Below, one piece after another: positions 20,739 to 32,837 of a DNA stretch of 64,000 nucleotides. This DNA is from Puccinia triticina. Taxonomy: Eukaryota > Basidiomycota > Pucciniomycetes > Pucciniales > Pucciniaceae. Numbering within the stretch: the stretch's first letter is position 1; every line of letters begins with the position of its first letter. The translations under genes were made by a program, and so were the position numbers. The stretch covers positions 6,891,501 through 6,955,500 of the forward strand of contig NC_070558.1 in the NCBI RefSeq assembly GCF_026914185.1, in the 5' to 3' direction. Under the pieces are notes generated by a model. The model saw only the letters and a program-made list of their open reading frames with translations, did not search any database and was not told the origin of the DNA.

Positions 20739-22541
20739 TTATAAGATAGGTAGATTATTACTGATGGAAGGCGGGCTATGCGTTGGGAGTTTTGAGTTAA
20801 AATGTTCAATTGAAAGACAGAATAGTATATTGAAGAAAACCTGAAAAGCAAAACGATCATTGTGGGTAGTCAAGAAATTTCTTTTTACTTCAGCCCTGCC
20901 TGACTGGGTAATCCAAAAATATAAGATTTTCCAAAGCAATGTACTATCAAGGGTCGTCGAATTTTCTACTTTTCCGTTTTCCCTCAAGAATGTTTCAAAA
21001 TTTTCAAAGGCAGATTCAAGAATATTTGAATTGTGTTCATCCGACGTGATTCCTTGGCTTTTGGGAAGTATTGAGTCAATCATCTCCACATAAAATAAGA
21101 ATACAAGTCCTAATCTGTCCTTCTTCCTTTGTCCACCAGTCTGGATAGGTGCATCTGTCTTGAGGTTGAGTTTGGTTTTTTGATTCCAAAATGTAATCCA
21201 TTCTAGACGTTTTTCCATTAACTTGCGGAAATGTTGTTGATAAAACGCCGTTCTTCTTGCCTTGTTTCCCATCATTTCCCGAAACTCAGACGCGCCATTT
21301 CTGGTCCGATAATAGCAACTCAAGAACATCTCCACAGCACCGTTTTTACCGCCGTAGTCTTTCTCATAAATGACGAGCTTATTTTCATTCGGATTGAAAG
21401 CTTTTATTTTGGCAATTATATCCTGGTCTTCGGATAACCAGCGGCGTGCTTCAAGAACATCATGAGTAAATTCAAGTCTCGTAAACTGGTCATTGCGACT
21501 ACTTGATGGTTGACTCGCAAGAGAAATGTCGAGTTGAGGATTCTCAACAGGTTCTTTTGCGATCTCTTTTTGACGGGAAGCCAATCTGTTGAAGATCAGG
21601 TTTGCAAGAGAGTCGTCTAAGTTCTTGGGGTTAGAGCGTAATGAAGATCCCTCATGAGTTCTATCCGTTCGGCTGGTTTTGAGCGCCGGAAGTTGCCTCT
21701 GTTGCTCGGTGCGAGTATCAGCAAAAATTATTCGACGTTTATTTCTTTGATTTGCTACCTGAACAGAAGCCGAGTCAGAATGTCGTTGTGCCCTATGCGA
21801 GGAGACAGCTAGTATATTTGATAAACGCCCGGCCATGTCGTCTGACGTCGGATCAGGAACGTGAGGGGTACCATGAACGAAAACAGGCTGTCGAAAGCTG
21901 GCTGGGTTGCCTGGCATCGGGGGCACAAAATGTCCCCCATTTTGTACGTGAACAGGAGTAGTCCGGGGTTTTAGCGTTTCAACATACTTCACGGCCCGCT
22001 CCAGGAGCTCGGTAATCCTTCGGCTATTTAACACGCGTTGCGCTTGATTAAGAACACTTTTCGTATCGTATACAGCCTTGTGCAGGATGTCATCAAAAGT
22101 TTGGGGGTCTGGTGGACCGTGTTCTAAGTTCCGCAAAAGATCGATTGTTTGCGGTTGATTTTGAATCTCGTCTTGTTTCCTCCTTTTGGTCGATGGCGTC
22201 GGAAGGTGAGTTTCAAAAGGACGCTTCGTTCCACTGTGAGCCTCTGTAGGAACTTCTCGGGGATGAGTTTCCCCCCAGTTCCCGGAGGATGGCGACGGAG
22301 TAGGATTGGGATGAGTGCCAAGTGTTGAGAGGAAATCAATTTCTCGCTTTTGCTCTTGGACCGCCGATCCGCCTGAGCCCAAGTTTGCTGCATGCATATC
22401 TTCTCGGGTGGTGCACTCGCCAGCGTTTTCTATTGATCGGAAAATGTGTCCTCCGAAATTAGGGACCAGCAGGGCATAGGAAGGAAGTTCACTCACTGTT
22501 AAAATTAGAGATAAAATCCCTAGTAAGCTGTGGTAAGTCAT
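20739..22541 (-). CDS. Putative secreted protein, 600 aa, intact single exon
   Basis: Starts at the ATG complementary to 22539-22541. The first 24 residues (MTYHSLLGILSLILTVSELP then SYAL) form a typical signal peptide: short polar start, hydrophobic core, small residues before a likely cleavage site. The mature part is hydrophilic, with a basic cluster STKRRKQDE near residue 120 and NKRR near residue 270 that could act as nuclear signals, Pro/Ser/Thr-rich linkers, and a more ordered, aromatic-rich C-terminal half (from about residue 340; WITFWNQKTKLNL, LGLVFLFYVEMIDS). No introns, no stops, although surrounded by transposons. I recognise no domain. In a rust this is an effector candidate by class, but secretion and role are inference. 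Confidence 0.65.
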   Translation of the reverse strand: MTYHSLLGILSLILTVSELPSYALLVPNFGGHIFRSIENAGECTTREDMHAANLGSGGSAVQEQKREIDFLSTLGTHPNPTPSPSSGNWGETHPREVPTEAHSGTKRPFETHLPTPSTKRRKQDEIQNQPQTIDLLRNLEHGPPDPQTFDDILHKAVYDTKSVLNQAQRVLNSRRITELLERAVKYVETLKPRTTPVHVQNGGHFVPPMPGNPASFRQPVFVHGTPHVPDPTSDDMAGRLSNILAVSSHRAQRHSDSASVQVANQRNKRRIIFADTRTEQQRQLPALKTSRTDRTHEGSSLRSNPKNLDDSLANLIFNRLASRQKEIAKEPVENPQLDISLASQPSSSRNDQFTRLEFTHDVLEARRWLSEDQDIIAKIKAFNPNENKLVIYEKDYGGKNGAVEMFLSCYYRTRNGASEFREMMGNKARRTAFYQQHFRKLMEKRLEWITFWNQKTKLNLKTDAPIQTGGQRKKDRLGLVFLFYVEMIDSILPKSQGITSDEHNSNILESAFENFETFLRENGKVENSTTLDSTLLWKILYFWITQSGRAEVKRNFLTTHNDRFAFQVFFNILFCLSIEHFNSKLPTHSPPSISNNLPIL

Positions 22542-23508
22542 CTACAGCACTGCAGGTAGTCACCCAGCCCAGTAGGACCAGAGAATAGTTGGCGATCTTC
22601 ATGCTGTTGTTTTTTGTTCCTCTGCCTGACAGAGATGTTGTTGAGGGGAATTTCGTCCCGACTAGCCCAAGGGAGTCACTTATTTATGTCCCAGGAAATC
22701 ATCTATGTACATCGAGGCGGGAATGCTTGAAGAATTGTGAAACAGTTTCTTCTTCGAAAGTTGAAACGTGTGCATAGAAGACATGGGTCAAGCCTTCATG
22801 GATTATCCATGGCACACCCAAGCTAACCCTCAACAGTGACCGAACTGCTTTCGGAATCCTAGACTTCGTACAAAACATAGAGTACATACATACAGACGGA
22901 TCTTGGCACCCCTCCATGAGTCTCTCTCAAGCTGTGTCATTCTTTCCATGAAATGTTGGAAGTGTTTTTTTTTAATGTCAAGAGTCCATATTCCTCTTGT
23001 TCCAGCTTTTTTTTGGCTATTTTGGTGTTTCAGAGTCAGGGCAGACAAAGCACTGCCAACCAGACCCGAGTCTACATGGATCACGTCTCGTATCCAACCT
23101 TGAAGGGTGGACTACAAAATATCGACATGCAAAGCATGCACAGTTTGGCAGCCATTTGGGGCCGGTGTGCTCAGATCTGGATCTGAAGGGCTTCTGAATC
23201 AATCAAATGGGGATTTTTTTGTTGGCTTGTACGATAAGGAAACCAAAATTGTTTATCAATCTCACATAACATAATTAAAAACAGATCAAGTGTGCGCATA
23301 AAACTGCTTGTAGTAGGGCACACGGCTCACATTGTCAATTCCTCAGCAATTCTCGCAGCTCATGCATCTGAAACCAGCAGAGCACATGATTAATGAGGCC
23401 ATAGCTATGTACCAGCTAACTGATGTGGCAGTGATCTTTTTCAAATTTGCATAAATGTGTGCAAACATTCCTCTTTGGTTCATGATCATCTTTTTTCTTG
23501 CGCACATT
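22542..23508. other. Region upstream of the secreted-protein gene, nothing recognised
   Basis: Only short open frames. It must hold the promoter of the minus-strand secreted-protein gene, but no specific element can be named. Confidence 0.5.
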
Positions 23509-23867
23509 AGGGGGTTTCACAATAAGCATTTTTGCTTCCCGCGGCCCTAAATTTTGTTACTCGCGGGTGCCATACTTGCATAAAAATTAGCCTAAATTTT
23601 AAGTGAGAAAACACCTCGAGCAGCCTCAAAGTGATACTCGCGAGTGGACTCGACGAGAATTCTTGTTATCTTAAACCGTAGACCCCCTTTCTACAAACAA
23701 CCAACCATAACACAAACTCTAAACCCCCAAAGCACCAACCACCCCACCACAACCCTTTGGCCAAGCAACATCATCCTTCAAAATGGCCAATCCAATGGTG
23801 AGTTTCTTTTTTATTCTCCATCTCCACATACTTTTTTTTTTTTGCTGATTGTTGAGCTTAGTCCCAG

Positions 23868-25533
23868 TGTCAGCTGGCTACTATGGCAGAGCCACCGTGA
23901 CATAAAAATATACAAATAAAATATAAAAAGTAGTTTTACATATGAAAGAGACATTATTACTCTTACATATGTAAAACTACGCAAAAAACATTAAAAACAC
24001 TTATAAATAATTAATTACTTAGCTTTGTGTAATTAATAAGTAAAATATTATGAAAGATTCTGATTCTACGGGTAAAATAACCTAGGGTACCTCACTTACA
24101 TGTACCCTTAATTATTATCCCTTCCTTGTGTAAACTAACTTCAAAGTTTACGCAAGTGCATCACGCCCCGCGTGGATGCACTTGTATGCACATATATATA
24201 TAAGTACATATATTTACAACCATTTTCAGTGACGTAACTGAGGTGTTGTGTACAGTTCAAAAGATAGCTTTATTTGTTGCGTGGCGCACCCAAGCCCGCG
24301 TGCTTTGTTGCCTAGAGCTCAAGCCCGCGCTCCTAGTGTAAATATATGCATAATGCATAAACTAGCCCGCAACCAAAGCGCTCAGGTTACCAATAAGTAA
24401 GAATGGGCCAGAATACGCCCCAATAACAATATTACATGTGTTATAGGGCTTGTACACATGTAATTAATCACCAAACAAGATGTAATTACCACGTCATTCA
24501 ATATAAAAACATTCTAGACTGAAAAGAGCTCTTGCAGCGTGCACAGGAGACACTAGAAAGCGCCCCAGCTTCTCCCAAGCCTCACTACACGTAAATTACA
24601 ACTGTAGTAAATATGTAGAAGGGGTCAAATGAACTGGAGCAATCAATAAGCGCCTCCAGAACATGTATAAAGCACTGCTTACACGTGTACTAGTACACAG
24701 AAGCCAGTTCTAGTACCTTCTGTGGCACATTTTCACGGAAATGAGCGTCACAGAACCCCCAAACCAGCCCCCATGACGTGTAAGGCACGTGTAAAATCAC
24801 GCAGAACCTCTGTAAAAGGTCCTTGGCAACCCTTGTATCCAAGCCCCAAGGTTCCACGACCCACAGCGCCTTCTAGCGCAACCAAATTGCCTCAGAATGC
24901 GCCCACAAGTGTCCCCATGTCCCCTGGGCGCCCCTGGAGGCCTGCCTAGGCTATATAAAGGGCCCTTTCTCCGCCCAAAAGGAGATTCCCCAGCTTTACA
25001 TTACATACTAGAATTTTTACCCGCCTTCAAACAGCCTTCTTAGCCTGTGATTTGCCAGGTAAAATACCTACTTTCGTGATTTTTAGCCCCAATTTCCGCC
25101 CTGAAGCTGTCCAGTAACCACCCTGCCCTCAAGATTACCTCCCCTGAGCGCCTCCAACTGCCCAACTTCACGCCTGAAGAACCTCAAGTGCCCCTAGGGT
25201 CTTATACTAGTAAGTTTAAGCCCCTTCTCTTGAGATTCTCCGCTATTTCTTTCTGGGATTTGAAACACCCCTGTTTACAGGCCCCAGTTCTTCATTCTAG
25301 AGGGATTAAACACCCCTGATTTATCAGGCCCCTCTTAGAATTAATTATATTCATTTTATTACGTCAAATTGGCCCAAATTGGCCCAAATTGCCTTATTTC
25401 TACGCCTTAATTCCCAACATTTACGTTGGAATTAACCCTTATAACTTTGTCTTAGAGTTTTATAACTCTAATCTCTTGCCTTGCACCACGTGTAGCTAGA
25501 AGGATATTATCCTTGGCATCACGTAGGCTGACA
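23868..25533 (+). mobile_element. Solo LTR (1666 bp) inside Harbinger-2
   Basis: Begins TGTCAGCTGGC, ends GTAGGCTGACA, and is flanked by CCCAG on both sides (23863-23867, 25534-25538). Large parts match the solo LTR at 52799-54186 (for example CCTAGGGTACCTCACTT and GTAGCTAGAAGGAT). A CTATATAAAGG box at about 24951 may be its promoter. It ends 27 bp before the start codon of the partner gene. Confidence 0.9.
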
Positions 25534-25559
25534 CCCAGTTACCACTTGATCCCGCATTA

Positions 25560-27404
25560 ATGAGTGATGTGAATCCATCCGGAGCGCCCAGAAATACGGT
25601 TGACTCACAAGAATTGCACGATTCTCAGCCAAAGTCACCAGCCACGACCACCTTGGCTGGGTCTCAGAAAAAGCGAGCTGCAAACTCAGGCGAGCCCAAG
25701 AAGAAGCGAGCACGCCAAACTAAAGAGGAAATGGCGGCTGCCCGTGCAGAGGAAGAAAGGATGAGACAAATCAAAGATGCCGAGAAAGAAAAGAAGAAAG
25801 CCAAGAAAGAAAAGAAGAAAGCCGAAAAGAAGGCAACCAAGAAGAAATCCGCCGGTTCTAGAGCTGTCCGTTCACAATCAAATGCGTCTCAGACTCAATT
25901 GTCTGCCTCTCAGGACAAAGAGGTGACGGACCTTAATCCACTTTTCAACCAGTCAGACTACGAGAACATTTGCTCTTACCTCGAAGAAAAAAGTAACTAT
26001 ACACAGCTCTACGGAGATGGATCAAAACCCGCCGTAGGGGGTAGTCATCTGACAAAATTGGCAGCTTACAATGTATTTGCAATATACATGAATGATCACT
26101 CAAATCGGCGGCTGCATCTTACGGGCAAGCAACTCCGCCAACGGATGGATTGATACAAGGAAAGGTTCCAAAAGGCGAAGCACTGGGCTGAGAATACGGG
26201 TGCTGGAGTTGAGGAAAGCAATGGTCCAGCAACCTTTCATCAGAAACTTGAGGAGAAGTGCCCGTGCTATGATCAAATGAACGAAATCTTTGGAAAAAAA
26301 CCCAATGTCACACCCCTACTCGAATATCAGCCAGGCAGAGGTGCTGGGTTATACGACAATAGTAGTGAAGAGGATGACAGTGGGACGGAGCAACCTGAAG
26401 ACCCCAAGCGATCTAATTCTCCTGAGGTTTTTTATTCTGATTGGGTGCCGACCCAGGACGAAGCGGAGCACCAACCATCTCAGGTAAAGGCTCATGATCT
26501 TGAACAATCACCCAGCAAGATTGAAGTTCAAGCCACTGATAACAGGGCTGATTTCCAATCACTACAGGTCGAGTCTGATGGCCAAGAAAAACGCAATCAA
26601 ACTGCTGCAGAAACCCTCATCCCAGATGTTGTGAACAATCTCGACGAACTCCCACCGCCGCTTGACTTCCCACCACTTGTTTCCAGAACCGACGGGGGTA
26701 ACACTCAGGCCCAACCAAATGTGATGGATGACCGTGTGGATACTTCGAGACGAGACAGCTCTGAGCATCTATCACCACAGACCCCACGCAATCCAGTTTG
26801 CAGACAAAAATCTCAGTCCATTCCACCCTCGACAAGTGCTTCTGAATCCACCCAGACTCGTCGCCAGCGTTTCCCTAACCAACGCGCCGGTAATGCGACT
26901 AGGGAAGGCCCACCAAAGGAGGCATCTTCCAAATCCAAGATGTCGAGTGTTGCTGGTGCGTTTGGGGAATCGTCCGAGCAAAGGTTTGGCTTCTTAGATA
27001 ATCATATGAGTTGGGAGAAAGAGAAGTATGGTCGCATTGAAACAAAGGAGAAAGAAATCTTTAGCTGGGAAAAGGAAAAGGACGAGCGCGATCATACCGA
27101 GGCAAAGGGAAAGGCGGCTAGGGAATTGAAGTGGGAGAAACAGAAGTACAATTGAGACGAAGCAATCAGATCATCCCAAGCAACGAAAGCGTACAGACTG
27201 GAGAGCGCGAAGCTTCAACAGCAGCGTCGCAAGGCGGACAACAATCACAAATTGCAAAGCGAACGATTTGCTCTCGAACATTCACAATTTCAAGAAGAAG
27301 CAAAAGAAAGAAACGAGCGAAAAAAGGCTGTACAGGAATGGCTTGCTGACGGCAAGACAATATCCGAGATTGAGTCATTGATGCGTATGATTTATGGAGC
27401 GTGA
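25560..27404 (+). pseudogene. Harbinger-2 partner gene (Myb/SANT-like), two in-frame TGA
   Basis: One frame of 614 codons from ATG 25560 to TGA 27402-27404, broken by TGA at 26151-26153 (after LRQRMD) and 27153-27155 (after EKQKYN). Both fit a lost Arg codon CGA. The N-terminus is a long Lys/Glu-rich helix with KKRARQ-type basic signals. Residues about 125-240 form a Trp/Tyr-containing DNA-binding-like domain (NICSYLEEKSNYTQL, YNVFAIYMNDHS, KHWAENTGAGVEE, CPCYDQMNEIFGKKPNVTPL) of the kind seen in the Harbinger accessory protein, which helps the transposase bind DNA. The middle is disordered; the C-terminus is a coiled coil. No introns seen. Confidence 0.8.
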
Positions 27405-27606
27405 TCTTGTACTCCTTTTCTGTTGCTCATCTTGTGCGTTCACTACGGTATTTGGTTCTCACACTTCAAGTAGCTTAAATAAACGAACAACTCTCTTTTT
27501 TATCTTGGTTAACAATTACTGTTGTCTCATGAAAATGGTCTACAAGCGTAAAGAGAAATTCAATGAATTACTTAAAAAAAAGCAATCAAGATAACAAGAT
27601 ATAAAG

Positions 27607-28976
27607 CTAAAGCCTATTTGGGATGGTCCCAATGGCACGGTGGTGATTGAGGCACTTGCGCTGGACCAATTTTTGGTGATCGGCAGCACTGGCCGAGTCA
27701 GGAGGGCCCGCGGTTGCCGAGTCTGGAATGTTATCTTTGTTTGCGCAGAGCTCGTCCCAGGCATCCCCAAGCCGCGCAAGCATGTTGTGTAGAACAATGC
27801 AGACATTGATCCATCGTACTATCTCTTTCATGTCTTTTTTTTTCCAAAGTCCAAGGCGAAGTTGCTGGAGAGACGCCCATCGGCCCTTTAGTATTCCGAT
27901 TGTATGTTTGTTTCGCACTCAAGACTTAGCCAGGCAATAATTGAAATCTGAGTTTACTGGATCGTGTGCCGCCGGTGCTTTGTACCCTGGGATGCATGTC
28001 ATCGTTAAACTGTACGCCGTGTCCGCCAGAAGGTACTGTCCTACATGATTTGCACCAATCTTAGCAACCACTTGCATAACCAATCTTAACAAAGAAGCTC
28101 ACCTGCATCAAAATGCTGTTCTGGATCGGTGTGAACAGACATTTGCTGAAACACAAAGCTGTCCCCGCATGATCCAGGCCAACCGGTCAGAAAAGAGGTA
28201 ATAAACTTGTCGCAGTCGCATATAATCTGGCCGTTTATTGAATATTGTTTTTTACGATCCCAGTAGACCTCGCCATCGAGTCCCGGCCGTTGGTACAAAG
28301 GTATTGTTGTGCCATCTACAAATCCAATGCAACCTTCAAACCCTTCTTCTTTCATAACTTCCGATATTTCCAGTCGCCAATTACAATCTGGCCACACAAT
28401 AAACTCGGAGTCAAGGCTGTTGATTGCCCTGATGACTCTCCGACTCACTTTGACAACAGTTCCGTGTGCAACGGACAGATTTCGAGCAAATCTTCCAACC
28501 GAAGCTCCGTTTCCGTTTGATCCGAGGTGCTCTAGTGTCAAGGCCAACTGGTGCAGTATGGGAAGCTGGGGTCGACGGCTGTTATTGTGGAATACTGCGT
28601 TGTCGATGATTTGGTTGAGGAGCCAGACGAAGCCACTTTTCGTTGTTCGGACGGATTGTTTGAAATCAGCAGGTCGCATGTCAAAGAGCCGGCCCAAGTC
28701 AAACTCATCGTGAGTTCTTGCGGGGAGTCGTTCGTTCAAGTAGCGTCGCGAGAGGACCGATTCCAAAATATTTCCAACTTCGGCCTCGTCCTCAAACAGC
28801 ATATCAATCACTAATCTCCCCGAGGCATCGTTTGGGTAAAGCATCGTACCAAGGGTTGGGATCGAGGGGATGTTAAGCGCATTGTTGATGAGGTTGTTGG
28901 TCTCTTCAAAATGGAGGAGAACGTGAATCATGAAGAGATCACGGATGATTGCTTGACGTTCGCTGATCTTGCGCAT
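27607..28976 (-). pseudogene. Harbinger-2 DDE transposase, one in-frame TGA
   Basis: Exon 1 starts at 28976 (MRKISERQAIIRDLF) and runs to a GTGAGC donor after HFDAG at about 28104; exon 2 follows a TGTAG acceptor with GQYLLADTAYSLTMTCIPGY. The N-terminal part includes a helix-turn-helix-like stretch (ASVGRFARNLSVAHGTVVKVSRR). The DDE domain shows FEGCIGFVDGTTIPLYQRP, then LLADTAYSL, then HTIGILKGRWASL. A TGA at 27919-27921 (AKS*VRN) fits a lost CGA. The residue before HTIGILKGRW is Lys where relatives, as I remember them, carry Glu, so the catalytic acid may also be lost. It converges with the partner gene, the usual Harbinger layout. Confidence 0.82.
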
Positions 28977-29282
28977 GGCTGGGACTTGAGAGGAATTCGG
29001 GAGGTGGGTGAGTAGGGCGAGTCACAAGCACCCGGGAATGTTTCCATCACCCAAGGAATACTCGAGCAGATTTCTTGGGTCATAAATTTTAAGGTGCGCA
29101 GCTTCTGCGCAGCACAAGTAAGGAGTACTCGAGTTCACTCAAACTCTTTCCCGGGTATTCTTTTGTGAAACCCCCTATTGGCTCCGGCGGGCTGCTGCTG
29201 CGGAGGGGCGTCCCATGGACCAACCGCTGCCTCAAAGCGGGTGGTGCCCAGCACTTCTGCCGCCAGCACCACACCAGCAGAG

Positions 29283-30765
29283 ATGGACTCACCAGCAGCA
29301 AGCACCACCATCCTCCTCTCAGAACCACTCCCACTCTCATTCCCTTCGATCCTCATCAACCCAAAACTCAAGCATCTCTCCAGCCAACTCCCAAAGAACC
29401 ACCATCGCCCCCAGAAAACAGACCCATCCAGCGCCGACACTCGGCCGATCGGCAAACGGAGACTGCAGCGGGTTGCCAATGGTCAGTCACTTCCCCTGCC
29501 CAAAGAAACCAATCATGCCCAGCCTAATTTGTTGGTTTTCCGCCGTTTAAACAACAGCTCAATTCAGCTCGAATCCCCATGTCAGTCGGCCGACAAGTCG
29601 GGACTATCAACTCTGGACGGCAGACCCGCAGGTGAAGTTCCCCACCCCGCCGCCGCGAGGATATCCGAGTTCGCTATACATTCCGCCGGCGGAGCCGATC
29701 CCGCTCGACCCGTTTTCGGCGACGATGGGCGCGTTCAACCGGTCCTTGAAGGGCGTGCGGAAGAACATCCAGCGGCTTGTTGGGGCCCATCCATCCGTAG
29801 AGGGTGGACCGGGGCCGGTGGAGGAGATCCTGCTGAAGATTGATGAGCAACTGGCGCGCTGGATCGACTCGCATACGGTTTGGAAGACGACGGAGACGGA
29901 CTACTCACGGACGATCGTCGAGCCTACTCCCTGGCCTTCGCCTGCGCCCCTGAGAGACAAGCCTCTATCGGAGCCCTGTTCGGAGCCGTCGATTGTCGAG
30001 ATCAGTCGCTCCCCGCACATGTTGAACTGGGAAGTCCGGAACCCCTTCGGCCGATATCTGGTGCACTGTGTGGCCCGTTATTACGGCATCGTCTCCTTCT
30101 CCCGTCCGGCCGCCTCCCCCGCCTCCGAGCCTGCACTACCCGGCTCACAGCGAACAGTGGTCTGCATGGTCAAGGCCCATTTCCCCACCCAAAGAGGCTC
30201 CCGGATCGACGGTAACCAGTCCCTCGATACGCCTCCCACCACCGACCTCGACAGCGAACTGTCGGCACCCGAAGTCCTGTCTGAAGACTCTGGCGCACTC
30301 ACCGACGGCGCACTCACCGACGATGAGCGCCCACCTCCACACACCATCCCCCGGCCCTCCCTACCACCTGTCCTTCCGACATCCATCCGAGTCGACCAGC
30401 CTGCCAAGCTCCTCTCCAACCATCCTGGCCTCTCCGATCCCGAGGCTGCTGATCACTCGTCCTTGGACTCCTTTGGGGAAGACAACGACGAGGATGAGCG
30501 AGAGTCTACAGCCAGTAGTGCTAGAGACGAAAACAGAGCCGAATGGACAAGCCTTGGCGACCAACAAGACCCCAACCAAACCATCACCGCTCACTCTCTC
30601 TCTTGTATTGTCCAACCTACCCCGGCTCTTCTCCACACTTCCGCCACCAATAGCCCAATCAAAAATCCAATTCCTACTACTACTGCTTCTCCTCTCAAAT
30701 CATCGTCTGTTAAACTCTGCATCGACCGTCCCCGGCTCGGCTTTTTGGAGTGGGTTAGGAGTTGA
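29283..30765 (+). CDS. R3H-domain protein with R3H-associated N-terminal region, two exons
   Basis: Exon 1 29283-29481 and exon 2 29624-30765 (GT donor, CAG acceptor) join in frame to 446 residues; the intron is 142 bp. Exon 1 ends with a basic stretch IGKRRLQRVAN that continues into exon 2 as PQVKFPTPPPRGYPS. The segment FNRSLKGVRKNIQRL through EILLKIDEQLARWI and then FGRYLVHCVARYYGIVSFS contains the R-x3-H signature (RYLVH) of R3H domains, which bind single-stranded nucleic acid. The arrangement resembles the fungal family with an R3H-associated N-terminal domain. The C-terminal 200 residues are acidic and Ser/Pro-rich, likely disordered. GC-rich codons unlike the AT-rich transposons support a host gene. 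Harbinger-2 ends 106 bp upstream and may alter its promoter. Confidence 0.75.
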
Positions 30766-31156
30766 ACATTTTCCCTCGTTTATAAGTACTTTCAAGTTGC
30801 CGATTTTTTTGCAATTATGATCAGCATTTTTTCACCCCAATGAAATATAGGAAGACACATCATGCTTGAAGAAAAAGTCGATCGTCAGATTAGTGTATAA
30901 GTAGCATAACGCCTTCGCACTTTACGAAGGTCTCCTGACATAGCGGATGTGTATATTTGGCAGTCCTTCACTCTTATATTTTTTTTTGTAATCTATCATT
31001 CAAGCCGGAATCTCCGGAATCTATTGCCGGAGAAACTTCCCTGCCTGAAAATGTCTATTGTCTGTTGAATGCAAACTGAATGCTACCGTTGAAATTATGC
31101 GGTTCAGGAGCAAATATTGTGTATTTTCACCTGTAACTGTATTTGACAAGCAAATT
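30766..31156. other. 3' flank of the R3H-type gene
   Basis: AT-rich, with AATGAAATATAGG at about 30838 as a possible polyadenylation region. Nothing else recognised. Confidence 0.4.
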
Positions 31157-31159
31157 TTA

Positions 31160-31455
31160 GGCTCTGTTTGGATGCACCATTATATATCATAAATGGGCAA
31201 ATTTATGATATGCAACCCTGTGCAACCCCCAGAGTTTTTAGAAATTTGGTGGCAATGGGGGATGAATTTTGGGTCTAGGATAAAAATAAAACTTTAGAGC
31301 CAATTTTAAGGACTTTATGGACAATTTTTTACAAAATGAAGAAGTTGCTCTGATTGTCAGGGGACACCCAATCCTGTACATCTTGCCATATTTTTAAAAA
31401 GTTGTTGATAAAGGCCTTAAAATTGACTCTAAAGTTTTATTTTTGTCCTATTGTG
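31160..31455. repeat. MITE-end-like and inverted-repeat sequence
   Basis: TTA followed by GGCTCTGTTTGGATGC resembles the GGCCCCGTTTGGC MITE ends, but no matching right end was found. An inner inverted pair (TAGGATAAAAATAAAACTTTAGAG at 31277; complement near 31430-31455) suggests a foldback fragment. Confidence 0.5.
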
Positions 31456-31662
31456 AATTCCCCTATTACCTTCTTCTCTTGATGCTAATTTCGTTTTTTG
31501 AATACTTTGCAAAACATGATTTCCCAGGTTCAGAGTGGATCACCAAACAACCAACTTGGTTTGTTTGAACCAAGCCCGTGACACGTGTGCAATTGCCAGA
31601 TGAGATACAACGTGATATGAGTAACCCTTCTTTTTTCAGTTTCTCTCTGCATCAATCCAACG

Positions 31663-31982
31663 GTGCAACAAATACTATACATGTATTGTATTGTTTTGTA
31701 CAGCATATATATTGTATTTGTATTGTATTTTTTACCCAATACAATACAATGTATTTTTTGAATAATGTATTGCCCTCCCCAAATGTAATATTTTGTGGAT
31801 TGGCATGGTCAATACATTTTTTTGAAATGTGTGGATTGGCATGGTCAATACATTTTTTTAGAAACTTTAATTATTGGGTGACCAATGCAATACCAATACG
31901 CCAAGACAATTTGTATTCAAAAATAAATACAATACAATGTATATGCTTATACAATACATGTATTGCATTTGTTGCGCCGTTG
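31663..31982. mobile_element. TATTG-rich MITE
   Basis: Inverted ends AACGGTGCAACAAATACTAT and AACGGCGCAACAAATGCAAT (reverse complement at the right end), with ACATGTATTGTATTG motifs in both orientations inside, and a tandem pair of GGATTGGCATGGTCAATACA at about 31798 and 31833. No ORF; target duplication unclear. Confidence 0.65.
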
Positions 31983-32837
31983 CTCAATCAGTGTTCAGAA
32001 CGGGCAAGGCTATGGCTCTATGTATACATGTGTCTTTGCCTATTGATCCCGGTGGCATGCTGGGATATGACAGCTATTTTACTTTAATCCCAAATTTTCC
32101 AAATATTTTTATAACAAATTTTGATCAGAGATGCAAATCCAAGTTTATTAAAGACACAGATTTTCCAGAACCACCCAAAAAAAGATCAAGGGTTTCCCCA
32201 TTGTACAAAAAACACATTCAAAAACCACAAATTTTCCTCAAACAACACAAAAAAGCACTCTAAATTCTCAACCTAGCCCTCAGGCTCCAGTATCAGCAGA
32301 AGTGCTGTGTCCACAGGCTCATGAACCCCCAGCCTGCGTCAAGTGCACGGGTCAAAAAGGTTGGAATTGAAGGCCCCTGGCCTGCAGTAAAGGCTGCTGA
32401 GCAGTGGGGGGCCCACTCTTTGCCCCTCAAACTGCGCACATGCAACAGCGGAGGGATTGAGGACAATGGATAGCTGGAAGTGCAGCATTTCCAATTGCCT
32501 GGGGAAAAAACACTCCAAGGGGATTCAACCTTTTATCTTCTTTATCAAATCAACTCTTGTTGTCAGAGTGTTAGTACTGTCACTTCTGCCACTACCACCA
32601 CGCTGCCACTTGAATCCATGGCAGCTTTTGCAACAACCTTAATTTTGATTGTGGCAACAGCGTTCACCCAACCAGGTTTCAGGCCCATTGCGCCTCAGCC
32701 TTAAGATTGACCTAATTAGTATGATTGGATCACACATTTCCACCCAATTTGACCTGGTGGTACCAGGCATCAACGGAATGTGTGCCCATAATGGCTGGTA
32801 CAACCCAGACATGGAGAGTAACAATTGCCAAGTAAAC
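31983..32837. other. Intergenic stretch, nothing recognised
   Basis: No supported gene. Short open frames lack any recognisable motif. Confidence 0.5.

Larger units (their letters stand above)
23509..29176. mobile_element. Harbinger-2 element with convergent genes
   Basis: Inverted ends AGGGGGTTTCACAA (23509) and TTGTGAAACCCCCT (ending 29176), flanked by ATT on both sides (23506-23508, 29177-29179), a 3-bp target duplication as expected for Harbinger. Inside are a plus-strand Myb/SANT-like partner gene and a minus-strand DDE transposase, convergent, both with CGA-to-TGA type stops. A 1666-bp solo LTR sits in the left arm. Without it the element would be about 4.0 kb. Confidence 0.85.
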
